From Candidatus Brocadia pituitae (GTDB taxonomy: Bacteria; Planctomycetota; Brocadiia; Brocadiales; Brocadiaceae), in NCBI GenBank assembly GCA_017347445.1, contig AP021856.1:372001-436000 (forward strand): a DNA stretch of 64,000 nt, read 5' to 3'. Both the position numbers and the translations under genes were made by a program. Below are positions 17,363-25,333 of the stretch, in pieces. Numbering within the stretch: the stretch's first letter is position 1; the number at the start of each line of letters is the position of its first letter. The notes under the pieces are model-generated. The model saw only the letters and a program-made list of their open reading frames with translations. It ran no database searches and was not told the origin of the DNA.

Positions 17363-18382
17363 TTATGGTAAGCGTATCCAGACATGTTCGATAAAAACAG
17401 CAACGAAAAGAAGCACGATGCACGCAAGGGTGGGGTAAAGATACAAGTCTTTTCTCTTTACCACGGTTTCTACGACAATCTTGTCTTTTTCCATAGCGTC
17501 TATCTCGTTATAAAACCTGGCAACCTCGTCAAAATTCTCTGCATGGTAATATTTTCCCCGAGTCGATTCAACGGCCTCTTTTAATTCCTCAATGTGCTGG
17601 GCTGCAACTTCCGGGTCCACACCCGTAACATCTGATGCCTTGACTGCCACAACATATGCCTTGATTCCCATTCTTTTTAATAAGCGCAGGGGCCGGGTGG
17701 GAGAAATGCCAATATTATATATCCCATCGGTAAAGAGAATAATGAGCTTGTTTTTGAGTATCTGCCTCCTTTCCATTTCTTTGGCAAAGGAAATAGCATA
17801 CTCAGCAAGGTATTCTTTATTAATGCTGTTTCTCAATTCTTTTATGGTAAATTGCTTTCCCATCTCTTTTTCAAATAACGCTGCAAGAGAGGTAAAAAGG
17901 CCTTCTCCAATAGCCGTCTGATAGCCCACCTGGGAAGCTTGCACCCGCTCCAGCGATTTCTCCAGCAATTGAGTTTCCATTGTAGGCACAACAATGAGGG
18001 CGGCATCCGTACCAAAGATGGTGATGCTGATGAGATCATTCGCCCGCTTTTTTATAAAATCCCCAACGATTTTTTTAATCGTTTCGATAGCCGTTCCCGT
18101 CATGCTAAAAGAGGTATCGATGGCAAGGGCAATCTCCCGTCCCTGAAGAGCGGTTTCCTCCTGATAATACCTGGTTTGGGGATGTGCAATGGCGACAATT
18201 GCAAAAAAAACGGCGCCAAAAAAAACGGATTTATTGAGGCGTGGCACTGTCCTCCTGAACCCCCCGGGTTCTTTAACATGGGCGAGGCTGGAATATCCGA
18301 GAAACTTCTTCTCCCTCCAGAATACATATAACAAACCAAAAGGAACGATGAGGAGAAGAAGTAAGGGGCTTGCAAAGGTCAT
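17363..18382 (-). CDS. VWA-domain membrane protein, BatA-like
   Basis: 339 residues with two N-terminal membrane segments (about 2-20 and 52-68), a von Willebrand A domain whose MIDAS reads AIDTSFSMTG near residue 91, and a C-terminal membrane helix (about 315-333). This layout is that of BatA/BatB aerotolerance-type proteins working with MoxR ATPases. It is last in the order moxR, DUF58, batD, VWA, all minus strand. Confidence 0.85.
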   Translation of the reverse strand: MTFASPLLLLLIVPFGLLYVFWREKKFLGYSSLAHVKEPGGFRRTVPRLNKSVFFGAVFFAIVAIAHPQTRYYQEETALQGREIALAIDTSFSMTGTAIETIKKIVGDFIKKRANDLISITIFGTDAALIVVPTMETQLLEKSLERVQASQVGYQTAIGEGLFTSLAALFEKEMGKQFTIKELRNSINKEYLAEYAISFAKEMERRQILKNKLIILFTDGIYNIGISPTRPLRLLKRMGIKAYVVAVKASDVTGVDPEVAAQHIEELKEAVESTRGKYYHAENFDEVARFYNEIDAMEKDKIVVETVVKRKDLYLYPTLACIVLLFVAVFIEHVWIRLP

Positions 18383-18426
18383 GTATCAATTTTTCTTCAG
18401 GGGGGGTCGCCCCCTGCTATATCCTG

Positions 18427-18443
18427 TCTGCCCTTCGGGCAGA
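18427..18443. other. Hairpin between batD-like and VWA genes
   Basis: A perfect 7-bp stem TCTGCCC/GGGCAGA with loop TTC lies in the 74-base gap; a second G/C stem (GGGG..CCCC) lies next to it around 18400-18413. There is no U-tract on either side, so it could be a processing or attenuation structure or a repeat rather than a terminator. Confidence 0.4.
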
Positions 18444-18456
18444 GATGTAAAAGGCG

Positions 18457-19854
18457 TTAAGAAACCTTAATGCCGGTTTTTTCGATAATTTCTTTTACTC
18501 CCTGCAGCATTTTGTCTACAGACTCCTTTTCGATATGCCTTCCAAAGATCAGCTCATCGAGCTGTTTCAATACCGTTTGGAGGATCATTGAAATTTCTTC
18601 CGAAAGTTGTTTTTGGGTATCGTATTTCAGGAAACCCGACGTCGTAGCAGATTGTGCCCTTTCGTTTGAAATGCCAATAAGCATACCCGCATACGTCCGC
18701 AATGCCTTGTTGATGTTGTGAATCGTATTCCGGTTGGTGGCTTCATCGCCGGTATACTGAAATCGCGACAAGGTGTTTTTCAGCCTCTCCAGGGCAAGGT
18801 GAGGAGTTTCAACCGCAGGTTTTGGTGGTGCGGATGACCACTTTCCTGCAAGAGAGCGCAACGCCGTTACCCCTAAAAAGACAAACAAGATAACACCCGC
18901 TCCCATAGGCAAATATCCATGGAAAAAGGCATGGTTTCGGGAGTAGGACATCGGACCTTTGATCCCTTCCAACGGCACGTCCACTGCCTTGAGAAGACTG
19001 TTTACAATAATGGGAATGGACGTGGTCTTTACTTCCTGTGTTTCAACAAGCACACCCTCTGTCTTTGCCGTGCCGGAATGTGAAGATGACTCTCCGTAAT
19101 ATAAAACTGTTAGCTCAGGAATTTCGGGAGTCTTTTTTTTTCCTGCCAATTCATATAAGGAAAGCGTATAGGTTATTACTACCTTCTCCGTAGTTCCTTC
19201 CGTACTTTTTTCCATGTCTCTTTGCAAGACTTCAAAAGGGGAAAAATTCAGCTTTTCAATGCTTTCCTGCAAGAGCCTTACCGTTTTTTCATACCGTATG
19301 GTAAGGGTATAGGTAATACGGTCACCAATGGCAATGACATCCCGGTCCACCTTGCCTTCCGCAAGCATTCCCACCTTTTTAATAGCCACGGGCGCAGAGG
19401 CCTCCATGCCTTCTGTTTTATCAACCTCATCCCGGTACGAGAGAGAAAAAGACGGAATTGAATAAATGCCTGCCTTGATATCTGAAGGCAAAGAAAGGGC
19501 ATAGGTAATAACGGCATAATCGTGTTCATTATCAAAGATTTGACGTTCCCCTATGGTTACATTTTCAGTCGTGAAGGGAGAAAAATCGATCTTCTCCATT
19601 CCTTCCAGATTGACTGTTACTCCCAACTTCCACATGACCTGAACCGTCAGATGCAACGTCTTGCCGGTAATTACCCGGTAATCATCAATAAACGTCCAGA
19701 TTTCAAGCGGTTGGTCTGTCAGGGCAAACCCTGTTTCCTCCTCTGCCTGCCCCGGCAGCTGGGTTTGCTCTTGTGCGTGCGCATGAATGCAAAGATTTCC
19801 CAGGAAAATAGCGTTGATAACGCCTGCCCACAGGACGATACTGAAGTATTTCAT
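18457..19854 (-). CDS. BatD-like protein (oxygen-tolerance family)
   Basis: 465 residues. An N-terminal signal peptide (about 1-28, ending HAHAQ) is followed by Ig-like beta-rich repeats (ITYALSLPSDIKAGIYSIP; VITYTLSLYELAGKKKTPEIP) and a membrane helix at about 320-340. This matches BatD, which is predicted to face the periplasm and assemble with VWA proteins. Its ATG overlaps the stop of the DUF58 gene by 4 bases. Confidence 0.8.
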   Translation of the reverse strand: MKYFSIVLWAGVINAIFLGNLCIHAHAQEQTQLPGQAEEETGFALTDQPLEIWTFIDDYRVITGKTLHLTVQVMWKLGVTVNLEGMEKIDFSPFTTENVTIGERQIFDNEHDYAVITYALSLPSDIKAGIYSIPSFSLSYRDEVDKTEGMEASAPVAIKKVGMLAEGKVDRDVIAIGDRITYTLTIRYEKTVRLLQESIEKLNFSPFEVLQRDMEKSTEGTTEKVVITYTLSLYELAGKKKTPEIPELTVLYYGESSSHSGTAKTEGVLVETQEVKTTSIPIIVNSLLKAVDVPLEGIKGPMSYSRNHAFFHGYLPMGAGVILFVFLGVTALRSLAGKWSSAPPKPAVETPHLALERLKNTLSRFQYTGDEATNRNTIHNINKALRTYAGMLIGISNERAQSATTSGFLKYDTQKQLSEEISMILQTVLKQLDELIFGRHIEKESVDKMLQGVKEIIEKTGIKVS

Positions 19855-20735
19855 CTTTTCCTTCTTCCCCCTCTCCTTATACGTCTGTCGAAAAACTCAG
19901 ATATTTTTTTTATCCATGTCTCCTCGTCTTCGTCCGTAAATAATGAAATATGATCGATATTCAATCTCCTCAATAATGGCAGGCAGGGCAGGGAGTCTTC
20001 CCATGCAGTTGAAAGGTCCAGCGGTTTTATGATGCCGGTCTCCATATCTTGCACCGTGAGAAGTCCCCTTGCGTAAGGCAAAGCGATTTCCGTTCTGTCG
20101 GAAACAATCACCGGGATTACCTCGTGAAAAGCGGAAAGCGTCTTCATCGATTGCTCGTAATTGTAAGGCGCTAAAAAATCCGACAAGATAAATACGAGGG
20201 CTGGCTGGTGCATCTTTTCGTTCAAAAAAGTAAATGCTTTATGGAAATCAGTGTGACTGCCCGCAGTCATTGCATGGACAATACCTTTGGCCTGCATCAA
20301 CGCCTCTTTCTCGCCGGCCTGTGGTTGAATGAAATTCTCTACCCTGTCGGTAAAGGCAAGAAAGCCTATTTCATTGCCGGCTTCCGAGGCAGCGTGAACA
20401 AGGGTTAAGAGGATGGCCGATTGAACATCTTCTTTTGTGTGGTGAAACGACCCAAACTTTTCTGACCGGCTTTTGTCTACCACAAATATAATCGCTACCC
20501 GTTTGTCCACAAGTTTCATGCGCACATGAAGCTTCCCTGTCTTGGCTGTCGTCTTCCAGTCGATGGCCTTGTAATCATCTCCCGGCTGGTATTGCCGGAG
20601 CTCATCAAGTTCAAGTCCATGCAGTGCATTCATATAACTGGAAAATGATCCTGCAAAGAGGTTTCCAATCAATCGTTGTAAAGTGAGCCGAATCCGTTTC
20701 TTCATCTGGTTTATTCCACAATGGGTACCTGACAA
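19851..20735 (-). CDS. DUF58 domain protein of MoxR-Bat system
   Basis: 294 residues with the DUF58 hallmark LDELRQYQPGDDYKAIDWKT near residue 44, followed by a VWA-like fold (AIIFVVDKSRSEKFGS, VFILSDFLAP). DUF58 proteins accompany MoxR ATPases and are thought to act as substrate or chaperone partners. The start lies inside the moxR 3' end with a 25-base overlap. Confidence 0.88.
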   Translation of the reverse strand: MSGTHCGINQMKKRIRLTLQRLIGNLFAGSFSSYMNALHGLELDELRQYQPGDDYKAIDWKTTAKTGKLHVRMKLVDKRVAIIFVVDKSRSEKFGSFHHTKEDVQSAILLTLVHAASEAGNEIGFLAFTDRVENFIQPQAGEKEALMQAKGIVHAMTAGSHTDFHKAFTFLNEKMHQPALVFILSDFLAPYNYEQSMKTLSAFHEVIPVIVSDRTEIALPYARGLLTVQDMETGIIKPLDLSTAWEDSLPCLPLLRRLNIDHISLFTDEDEETWIKKISEFFDRRIRRGGRRKR

Positions 20736-21706
20736 AGGATTTTTTCTATAATATTATCAGAATTAATGCCCCGAGATTCAGCTTCGTGGGTAAGGATGAT
20801 TCTGTGCCGTAGAACGGGATACGCCATGGTGTGGACGTGTTCTGGCAGTACTACCTCATCTCCATGAAGAAAGGCATAAGCACGAGATGCCCGCGCTAAG
20901 GCAATGGTAGCCCTGGGTGATGCACCATACATCACAAGATTTTTTAATGTGCCATTGCCTTCTTCCGGCCTTGTTGTCCTGACTAACCGGGTAATATATT
21001 TTATCGTTGCCGAGGTCTCATGCAGAGGCAGCCATTCGGAAATCATGTGCCTGAAGGAAAGCACGTCGTTCGGTGATACAACGGCCTTCAATTCTTCTTG
21101 TTCGTCCCGAATCTGCCTTTCTGTGATCTCCCTTTCGTTTCCATATGCCGGATATTGTACCTTCAGCTTAAACATGAACCGGTCTATCTCCGCTTCAGGC
21201 AAGAGGTATGTTCCCGAAATCTCAATCGGATTTTGTGTCGCCATCACGAGAAACAATTTTTCCAGCGGGTAGGTCTCCCGTCCAATGGTCACCTGTTTTT
21301 CCTGCATCGCCTCAAGTAAGGCGCTCTGTACCTTTGCAGGTGCACGGTTAATTTCATCGGCAAGTAACAAATTGGTAAAAACCGGACCCCTTTGAATTCT
21401 GCTTTTCTTTGTTTCCGGGTCCCACATTTCAAACCCGGTGATATCTCCGGGAATGAGGTCGGGAGTAAATTGCACCCTTTGGAATGTTGCATCCAGCACC
21501 CGGGCAACGGTCTTTACCGTAACGGTCTTTCCAAGGCCGGGATAACCTTCCAGGAGGATATGACCATCGGAGAGCAGCGCAATAATAATGCCCTCGACTA
21601 ATTCTTCCTGGCCAACAATGACTTTCCTCACTTCCCTCTTCATTGTTTCGACCTTCTCTTTTACAAACTCCCTGTCATGGCTCACTGTTTTTGACCGTGT
21701 CTTCAA
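20711..21706 (-). CDS. MoxR-family AAA+ ATPase
   Basis: 331 residues with Walker A GYPGLGKT near residue 54, Walker B LLADEINRAPAKVQSALLEAMQE, sensor 1 FLVMATQNPIE and an arginine-rich sensor 2 region (GASPRATIALARASRAYA). MoxR ATPases act as chaperone-like remodellers for VWA proteins and complexes. It is the first gene of the minus-strand moxR-DUF58-batD-batA operon. Confidence 0.92.
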   Translation of the reverse strand: MKTRSKTVSHDREFVKEKVETMKREVRKVIVGQEELVEGIIIALLSDGHILLEGYPGLGKTVTVKTVARVLDATFQRVQFTPDLIPGDITGFEMWDPETKKSRIQRGPVFTNLLLADEINRAPAKVQSALLEAMQEKQVTIGRETYPLEKLFLVMATQNPIEISGTYLLPEAEIDRFMFKLKVQYPAYGNEREITERQIRDEQEELKAVVSPNDVLSFRHMISEWLPLHETSATIKYITRLVRTTRPEEGNGTLKNLVMYGASPRATIALARASRAYAFLHGDEVVLPEHVHTMAYPVLRHRIILTHEAESRGINSDNIIEKILCQVPIVE

Positions 21707-22086
21707 AATTTATTACCCCCTTATCATGAATGAGGCGAACCGATGCGAAATCTTTTCCTCCCCATACATCACTCTCATTTCACAGGTTTTTTTCAGCCAA
21801 CATGCTACTTTACAAACCTTCCTTTCGGATCGATTATATAGTTTCGTTTTTTCATTTACAAATAAATTATAATTCTTTATTACCACAACTCAATGTGAAC
21901 TAGGCAAGTATAGAACATTACCAGGGGAAATATTCGAAAAAGCGAAACCAGTTCTAAGTTATGGCATCATATATGCTATTTTTGAAAATTTCCTGGAAGT
22001 TTAAAGTTGAGATCTTTCGGTTGTTTCGTTCCTTCAGAATAATGGAGTAATACGAAAATACATTCCAGGTCTTCGCTTTTTGTTAT

Positions 22087-22123
22087 TCTGAGCGAAGCGA
22101 AGAATCTCTTTCGCTGCTCAGAG
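22087..22123. repeat. Imperfect hairpin repeat (TTCTGAGCGAAGCGAAGAATCT type)
   Basis: TCTGAGCGAAGCGAA pairs imperfectly with TTCGCTGCTCAGA. This sequence type is a common short dispersed repeat in many bacterial genomes; only one copy is in this window. Confidence 0.45.
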
Positions 22124-22182
22124 TAAACCAAACTCCGCGAAAAATATAATCTAAACGCTTTTATTTCTCCAAGAGAATTGTA

Positions 22183-22211
22183 TTGACAGCAAATTTAAAA
22201 AGGTGTATATA
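22183..22211 (+). promoter_or_regulatory. Strong sigma-70-type promoter
   Basis: TTGACA (22183-22188), a 17-base spacer, then TATATA (22206-22211). The glutamate-synthase-like ATG at 22298 follows after an about 80-base leader with AAAGGGG at 22284-22290 as ribosome binding site. Confidence 0.6.
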
Positions 22212-22297
22212 TTCAAGTTTTGAAACGCAAGTAATAAAATCCATATTTTTTCACTATTATTTTGTTTGACAACAATTCGTCAGAAAGGGGTTTGAAG

Positions 22298-23977
22298 ATG
22301 TCTTTTTCAAAGCCAAATGCGTCAGCAGCAACACGTACAAAAAATAGGACACCAAATGACCGGACGACTGCCAGCGGCATGTGTTCGGTTTGTGTAGATG
22401 AATGTCCGGGTTTATGCGAGATCGGAAAGTCTGCCTTCAGAGCATCTGAAAATTTGTATCCGCAACCTTTTGGTACGATTACCGCCGGAGCAGATAAAGA
22501 ATATCCGGTGGATTTTTCACATTTAAATATTATGGGGACAGCGGTTGGGGCCGTGGGCGTTGAAGCCAACAGCGACAAGGCAATTTTTGAGAACGTGAAC
22601 ACGGAAACAAGGCTAGGGAAGGATAAGGGAATTAAGTTGAGATTGCCGATCATGATACCGGGACTGGGTTCAACGAATGTTGCCAAGACACACTGGGATG
22701 GATTGGCCATCGGTTCAGCAATTTCCGGAACAGGACTAACAATTGGTGAAAATGTAGGCGGCATGGACGTCAACACCAGGTTAGAGAACGGGAAAATAAC
22801 CCACTGTCCTGACATCGAATATCGTGTAAAAACCTTTCAGGAATGGCAAAAAGATGGTTACGGCGTTATCGTAATGCAGGAAAATGTTGAAGACAGCAGA
22901 TTAGGTGTCCTTGAATACGGCATAAACAAATTAGGAGTGCAAGCTGTAGAAATGAAATGGGGACAAGGCGCAAAGGATATTGGCGGAGAGGTTAAGATTA
23001 ACTCCCTTGAAAAAGCGAGATTATTGCGGGACCGAGGCTATATTGTGCTTCCTGACCCCTATGACAATAGTGTCGCATCTGTTTTTGGTAAAGCATTTAA
23101 GGAATTTGAGAGACACTCAAGGGTAGGGATGGTCAACGAAGAAGGTTTTATAAAGCGTGTTGAAGCATTAAGAAAGGCTGGCGCAAAATATGTATTCCTG
23201 AAGACGGGCGCTTACCGGCCAGCTGACCTTGCCAGGGCGGTGCGTTACTGTTCTGTCGCCGGAGTTGATGTTTTGACCGTAGATGGGGCCGGCGGTGGAA
23301 CAGGGATGAGCCCATGGCATATGATGAACGAATGGGGTGTCCCTACGCTATACATTGCCGCCCTTACGTATAATTATATCCATATATTAGCATCAAAGGG
23401 GCAGTATGTACCGGATGTTATCCTTGCCGGAGGATTTGCCTTTGAAGATGATATCTTTAAAGCCATGGCACTTGGCGCTCCTTATGTTAAGGCAGTTGGA
23501 ATGGCACGTTCACCACTCTGTGCAGCACATGTTGGAAAGTTGGTTGCCGATCAGATCAACAAGAATTCTGTCGACAAAACGATAGAACCCTATGGCAAGA
23601 CGATGGATGAAATTTTTGTCCTGGCGTCCAAAGTAAAGAGATTGTTCAGCTCAAACGGCAGGGAAGTACCGGCAGGGGCGGTTGGGGTGTATTCATATTA
23701 TCAGCGGTTGTCGCAGGGATTACGTCAGTTAATGTGCGGTTCGAGAAAATTTGGATTAGAGCATTTAACACGAGACGATGTCGTCACCCTGACCCGTGAA
23801 GCGGCAGAAGTAACCGGCTTAAGATACATCATGGATGCTGACAAAGAAATAGCGGAACAAATCCTCATGGGGAAGGAGAAACCCAAAGGCAAAATTATGG
23901 TAAAAGCGAAACCGAAGGTGTCTGCAAAATCCAGCGCAAAAGCAAAACAGAAGCCAAAACAGAAGGCGAAGAGATAA
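22298..23977 (+). CDS. FMN-binding glutamate-synthase-family protein with basic C-terminal tail
   Basis: About 559 residues. Cysteines near the N-terminus (CSVCVDECPGLC) precede the central glutamate-synthase FMN/TIM-barrel domain: LPIMIPGLGSTNVAK, IVMQENVEDSRLGVLEYGI, AVEMKWGQGAKDIGGEV, VDGAGGGTGMSPWHMMN and ILAGGFAFEDDIFKAMALGA. The glutaminase domain is absent, as in archaeal-type GltB-like proteins. The last about 25 residues are almost only Lys, Ala, Pro and Ser (KAKQKPKQKAKR), unlike the family core. Start 22298 is chosen for its AAAGGGG site rather than the upstream in-frame TTG. Confidence 0.82.
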   Translation: MSFSKPNASAATRTKNRTPNDRTTASGMCSVCVDECPGLCEIGKSAFRASENLYPQPFGTITAGADKEYPVDFSHLNIMGTAVGAVGVEANSDKAIFENVNTETRLGKDKGIKLRLPIMIPGLGSTNVAKTHWDGLAIGSAISGTGLTIGENVGGMDVNTRLENGKITHCPDIEYRVKTFQEWQKDGYGVIVMQENVEDSRLGVLEYGINKLGVQAVEMKWGQGAKDIGGEVKINSLEKARLLRDRGYIVLPDPYDNSVASVFGKAFKEFERHSRVGMVNEEGFIKRVEALRKAGAKYVFLKTGAYRPADLARAVRYCSVAGVDVLTVDGAGGGTGMSPWHMMNEWGVPTLYIAALTYNYIHILASKGQYVPDVILAGGFAFEDDIFKAMALGAPYVKAVGMARSPLCAAHVGKLVADQINKNSVDKTIEPYGKTMDEIFVLASKVKRLFSSNGREVPAGAVGVYSYYQRLSQGLRQLMCGSRKFGLEHLTRDDVVTLTREAAEVTGLRYIMDADKEIAEQILMGKEKPKGKIMVKAKPKVSAKSSAKAKQKPKQKAKR

Positions 23978-24289
23978 ACGCTTCGGATAAAACAATTTCG
24001 TGAGGAGAAGTTTCTCCTCGAAGGAAGTGTGGCCGGGCGTTGAAGATGAGTAAGGGTTTTATTTTTTTGAAAAAGTGAGATTGTTGTCCGAAGCTATAAA
24101 AAAAGAGTTTTGCTCCCGACATCGTAATGTTATTTCGAAATGCACTGAGAAATCTGACCAAAACCATGACGAAATACGGTCACCGTCAAGACAGGGGGAC
24201 AGTGTCTACATCTTAATGCACCGATCTATTGAAAAAGATAAAATACTCCCTCTTTTAAAAACTATAGTACGCGCATAAAGAAAGATGTT

Positions 24290-24351
24290 ATTGCGAGTTC
24301 ATTAGCCAGAAGCAATCTTGATGAGGGGATTGCTTCGCTGTTGCTCGCAAT
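24290..24351. repeat. Cruciform repeat ATTGCGAG...CTCGCAAT
   Basis: Outer arms ATTGCGAG (24290-24297) and CTCGCAAT (24344-24351) enclose inner arms GAAGCAATC (24309-24317) and GATTGCTTC (24328-24336). This is a double inverted repeat of a type widely dispersed in environmental bacterial genomes. Confidence 0.6.
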
Positions 24352-24619
24352 GACCAGCACATGTCACCTTATTTAATACGTTTCCTATAACTTTTTCGCG
24401 TATCGATGATGCCAAGGCTCCTGATCTCTCAGTTTTTGCTATATAAGCAGCCGTATGTTTCTGTTTCACTATTTAAACTCCCCTCTGTGTTATAAGACCC
24501 TCTTTTTTGGCTCTCCGTGCTCCTGCTGTAATGACCGGACATGTTTAATTCATTGACACATTTTTCAAAAACCGTTATATTTAATGTATAGGAATCGCAA
24601 TCTTTTTGACTCATGTAGA

Positions 24620-24636
24620 GCGACCAGCCTGGTCGC
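24620..24636. repeat. Short palindrome GCGACC/GGTCGC
   Basis: A 6-bp perfect stem with 5-base loop AGCCT in an otherwise A/T-rich region; it looks like a REP-type palindrome. Confidence 0.35.
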
Positions 24637-24768
24637 CTTGCCATGAGAAGAGCTTACGGTTGCTGACAAAGGCAGCCTAATTTACGGTAAACCTGTCGAT
24701 CGACAAAAAGAGTGTGATACGAAATAAGACACGGATACCTAGTTTATTTATTTTACGAAAGGTTTAGG

Positions 24769-25095
24769 ATGATCTCCATTGAGGATTTTTTGAAGATAGA
24801 CCTGCGGGTAGCCGAGGTAAAGCACGCAGAACCTCACCCAAACGCAGATAAGCTCCTGGTCCTGAAGATTGATGCAGGTGACGGGATGGAAGGCAGGCAG
24901 ATCGTTGCCGGGATTAGAAGCGCTTATCAGCCAGCAGACCTGATTGGGAAGAAAATCATTATTGTAAACAACCTGGCGCCTGCAACTTTGCGGGGCGTGG
25001 AGAGCCAGGGGATGTTGCTGGCAGCAAAGGACGAGTGCCAGGTGGTCATCCTTACCACGGAAAAGGATATAAAACCAGGCTCAAAGATACAATAA
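24769..25095 (+). CDS. Stand-alone tRNA-binding domain (MetG C-terminal / EMAP-II-like)
   Basis: A 108-residue OB-fold protein: IDLRVAEVKHAEPHPNADKL at residues 10-29, then RQIVAGIRSAY, GKKIIIVNNLAPATLRGVES and GMLLAA. This equals the C-terminal tRNA-binding domain of methionyl-tRNA synthetase, here as a separate gene (MetG beta / CsaA-like). It probably binds tRNA structurally, perhaps assisting MetRS. Confidence 0.88.
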   Translation: MISIEDFLKIDLRVAEVKHAEPHPNADKLLVLKIDAGDGMEGRQIVAGIRSAYQPADLIGKKIIIVNNLAPATLRGVESQGMLLAAKDECQVVILTTEKDIKPGSKIQ

Positions 25096-25104
25096 AAATT
25101 TAAC

Positions 25105-25289
25105 TTTTACCACAAAGACACAAAGGGCACAAAGAAATATCTCAAGCAATTAAAGATTGAAATGCAGAAAATTGCCAACAGTTATAGTATTACGAATAGG
25201 CAGTAAAACAGGTCATCAACTTATTGTCCCTTCCTTTTTTCTTGGGTTTTCATTATAACCTTGTGAACTTTGCGCCTTTGTGGTGAACT
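25105..25289. repeat. 185-bp element with imperfect terminal inverted repeats
   Basis: The left end (25105-25135) reads TTTTACCACAAAGACACAAA and the right end (25259-25289) contains its imperfect reverse complement, CGCCTTTGTGGTGAA. About 28 bases pair with a few mismatches. It could be a MITE-like element or two copies of a short repeat in opposite orientation. Confidence 0.45.
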
Positions 25290-25333
25290 GAATTATCGCA
25301 TTATTCATTTGCAGAAAATGGCGAATAATAACC

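Larger units (their letters stand above)
21707..22297. other. Divergent intergenic region
   Basis: 591 bases between moxR and the glutamate-synthase-like gene, A/T-rich. It contains a repeat-type hairpin (22087-22123) and a strong promoter (22183-22211). I see no gene here. Confidence 0.55.
23978..24768. other. Intergenic region with repeats
   Basis: 791 bases without a convincing gene. A hairpin GAGGAGAA/TTCTCCTC at 24002-24019 may mark the 3' end of the preceding transcript, though no T-run follows. A cruciform repeat (24290-24351) and GCGACC/GGTCGC (24620-24636) are the other structures. Confidence 0.5.
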
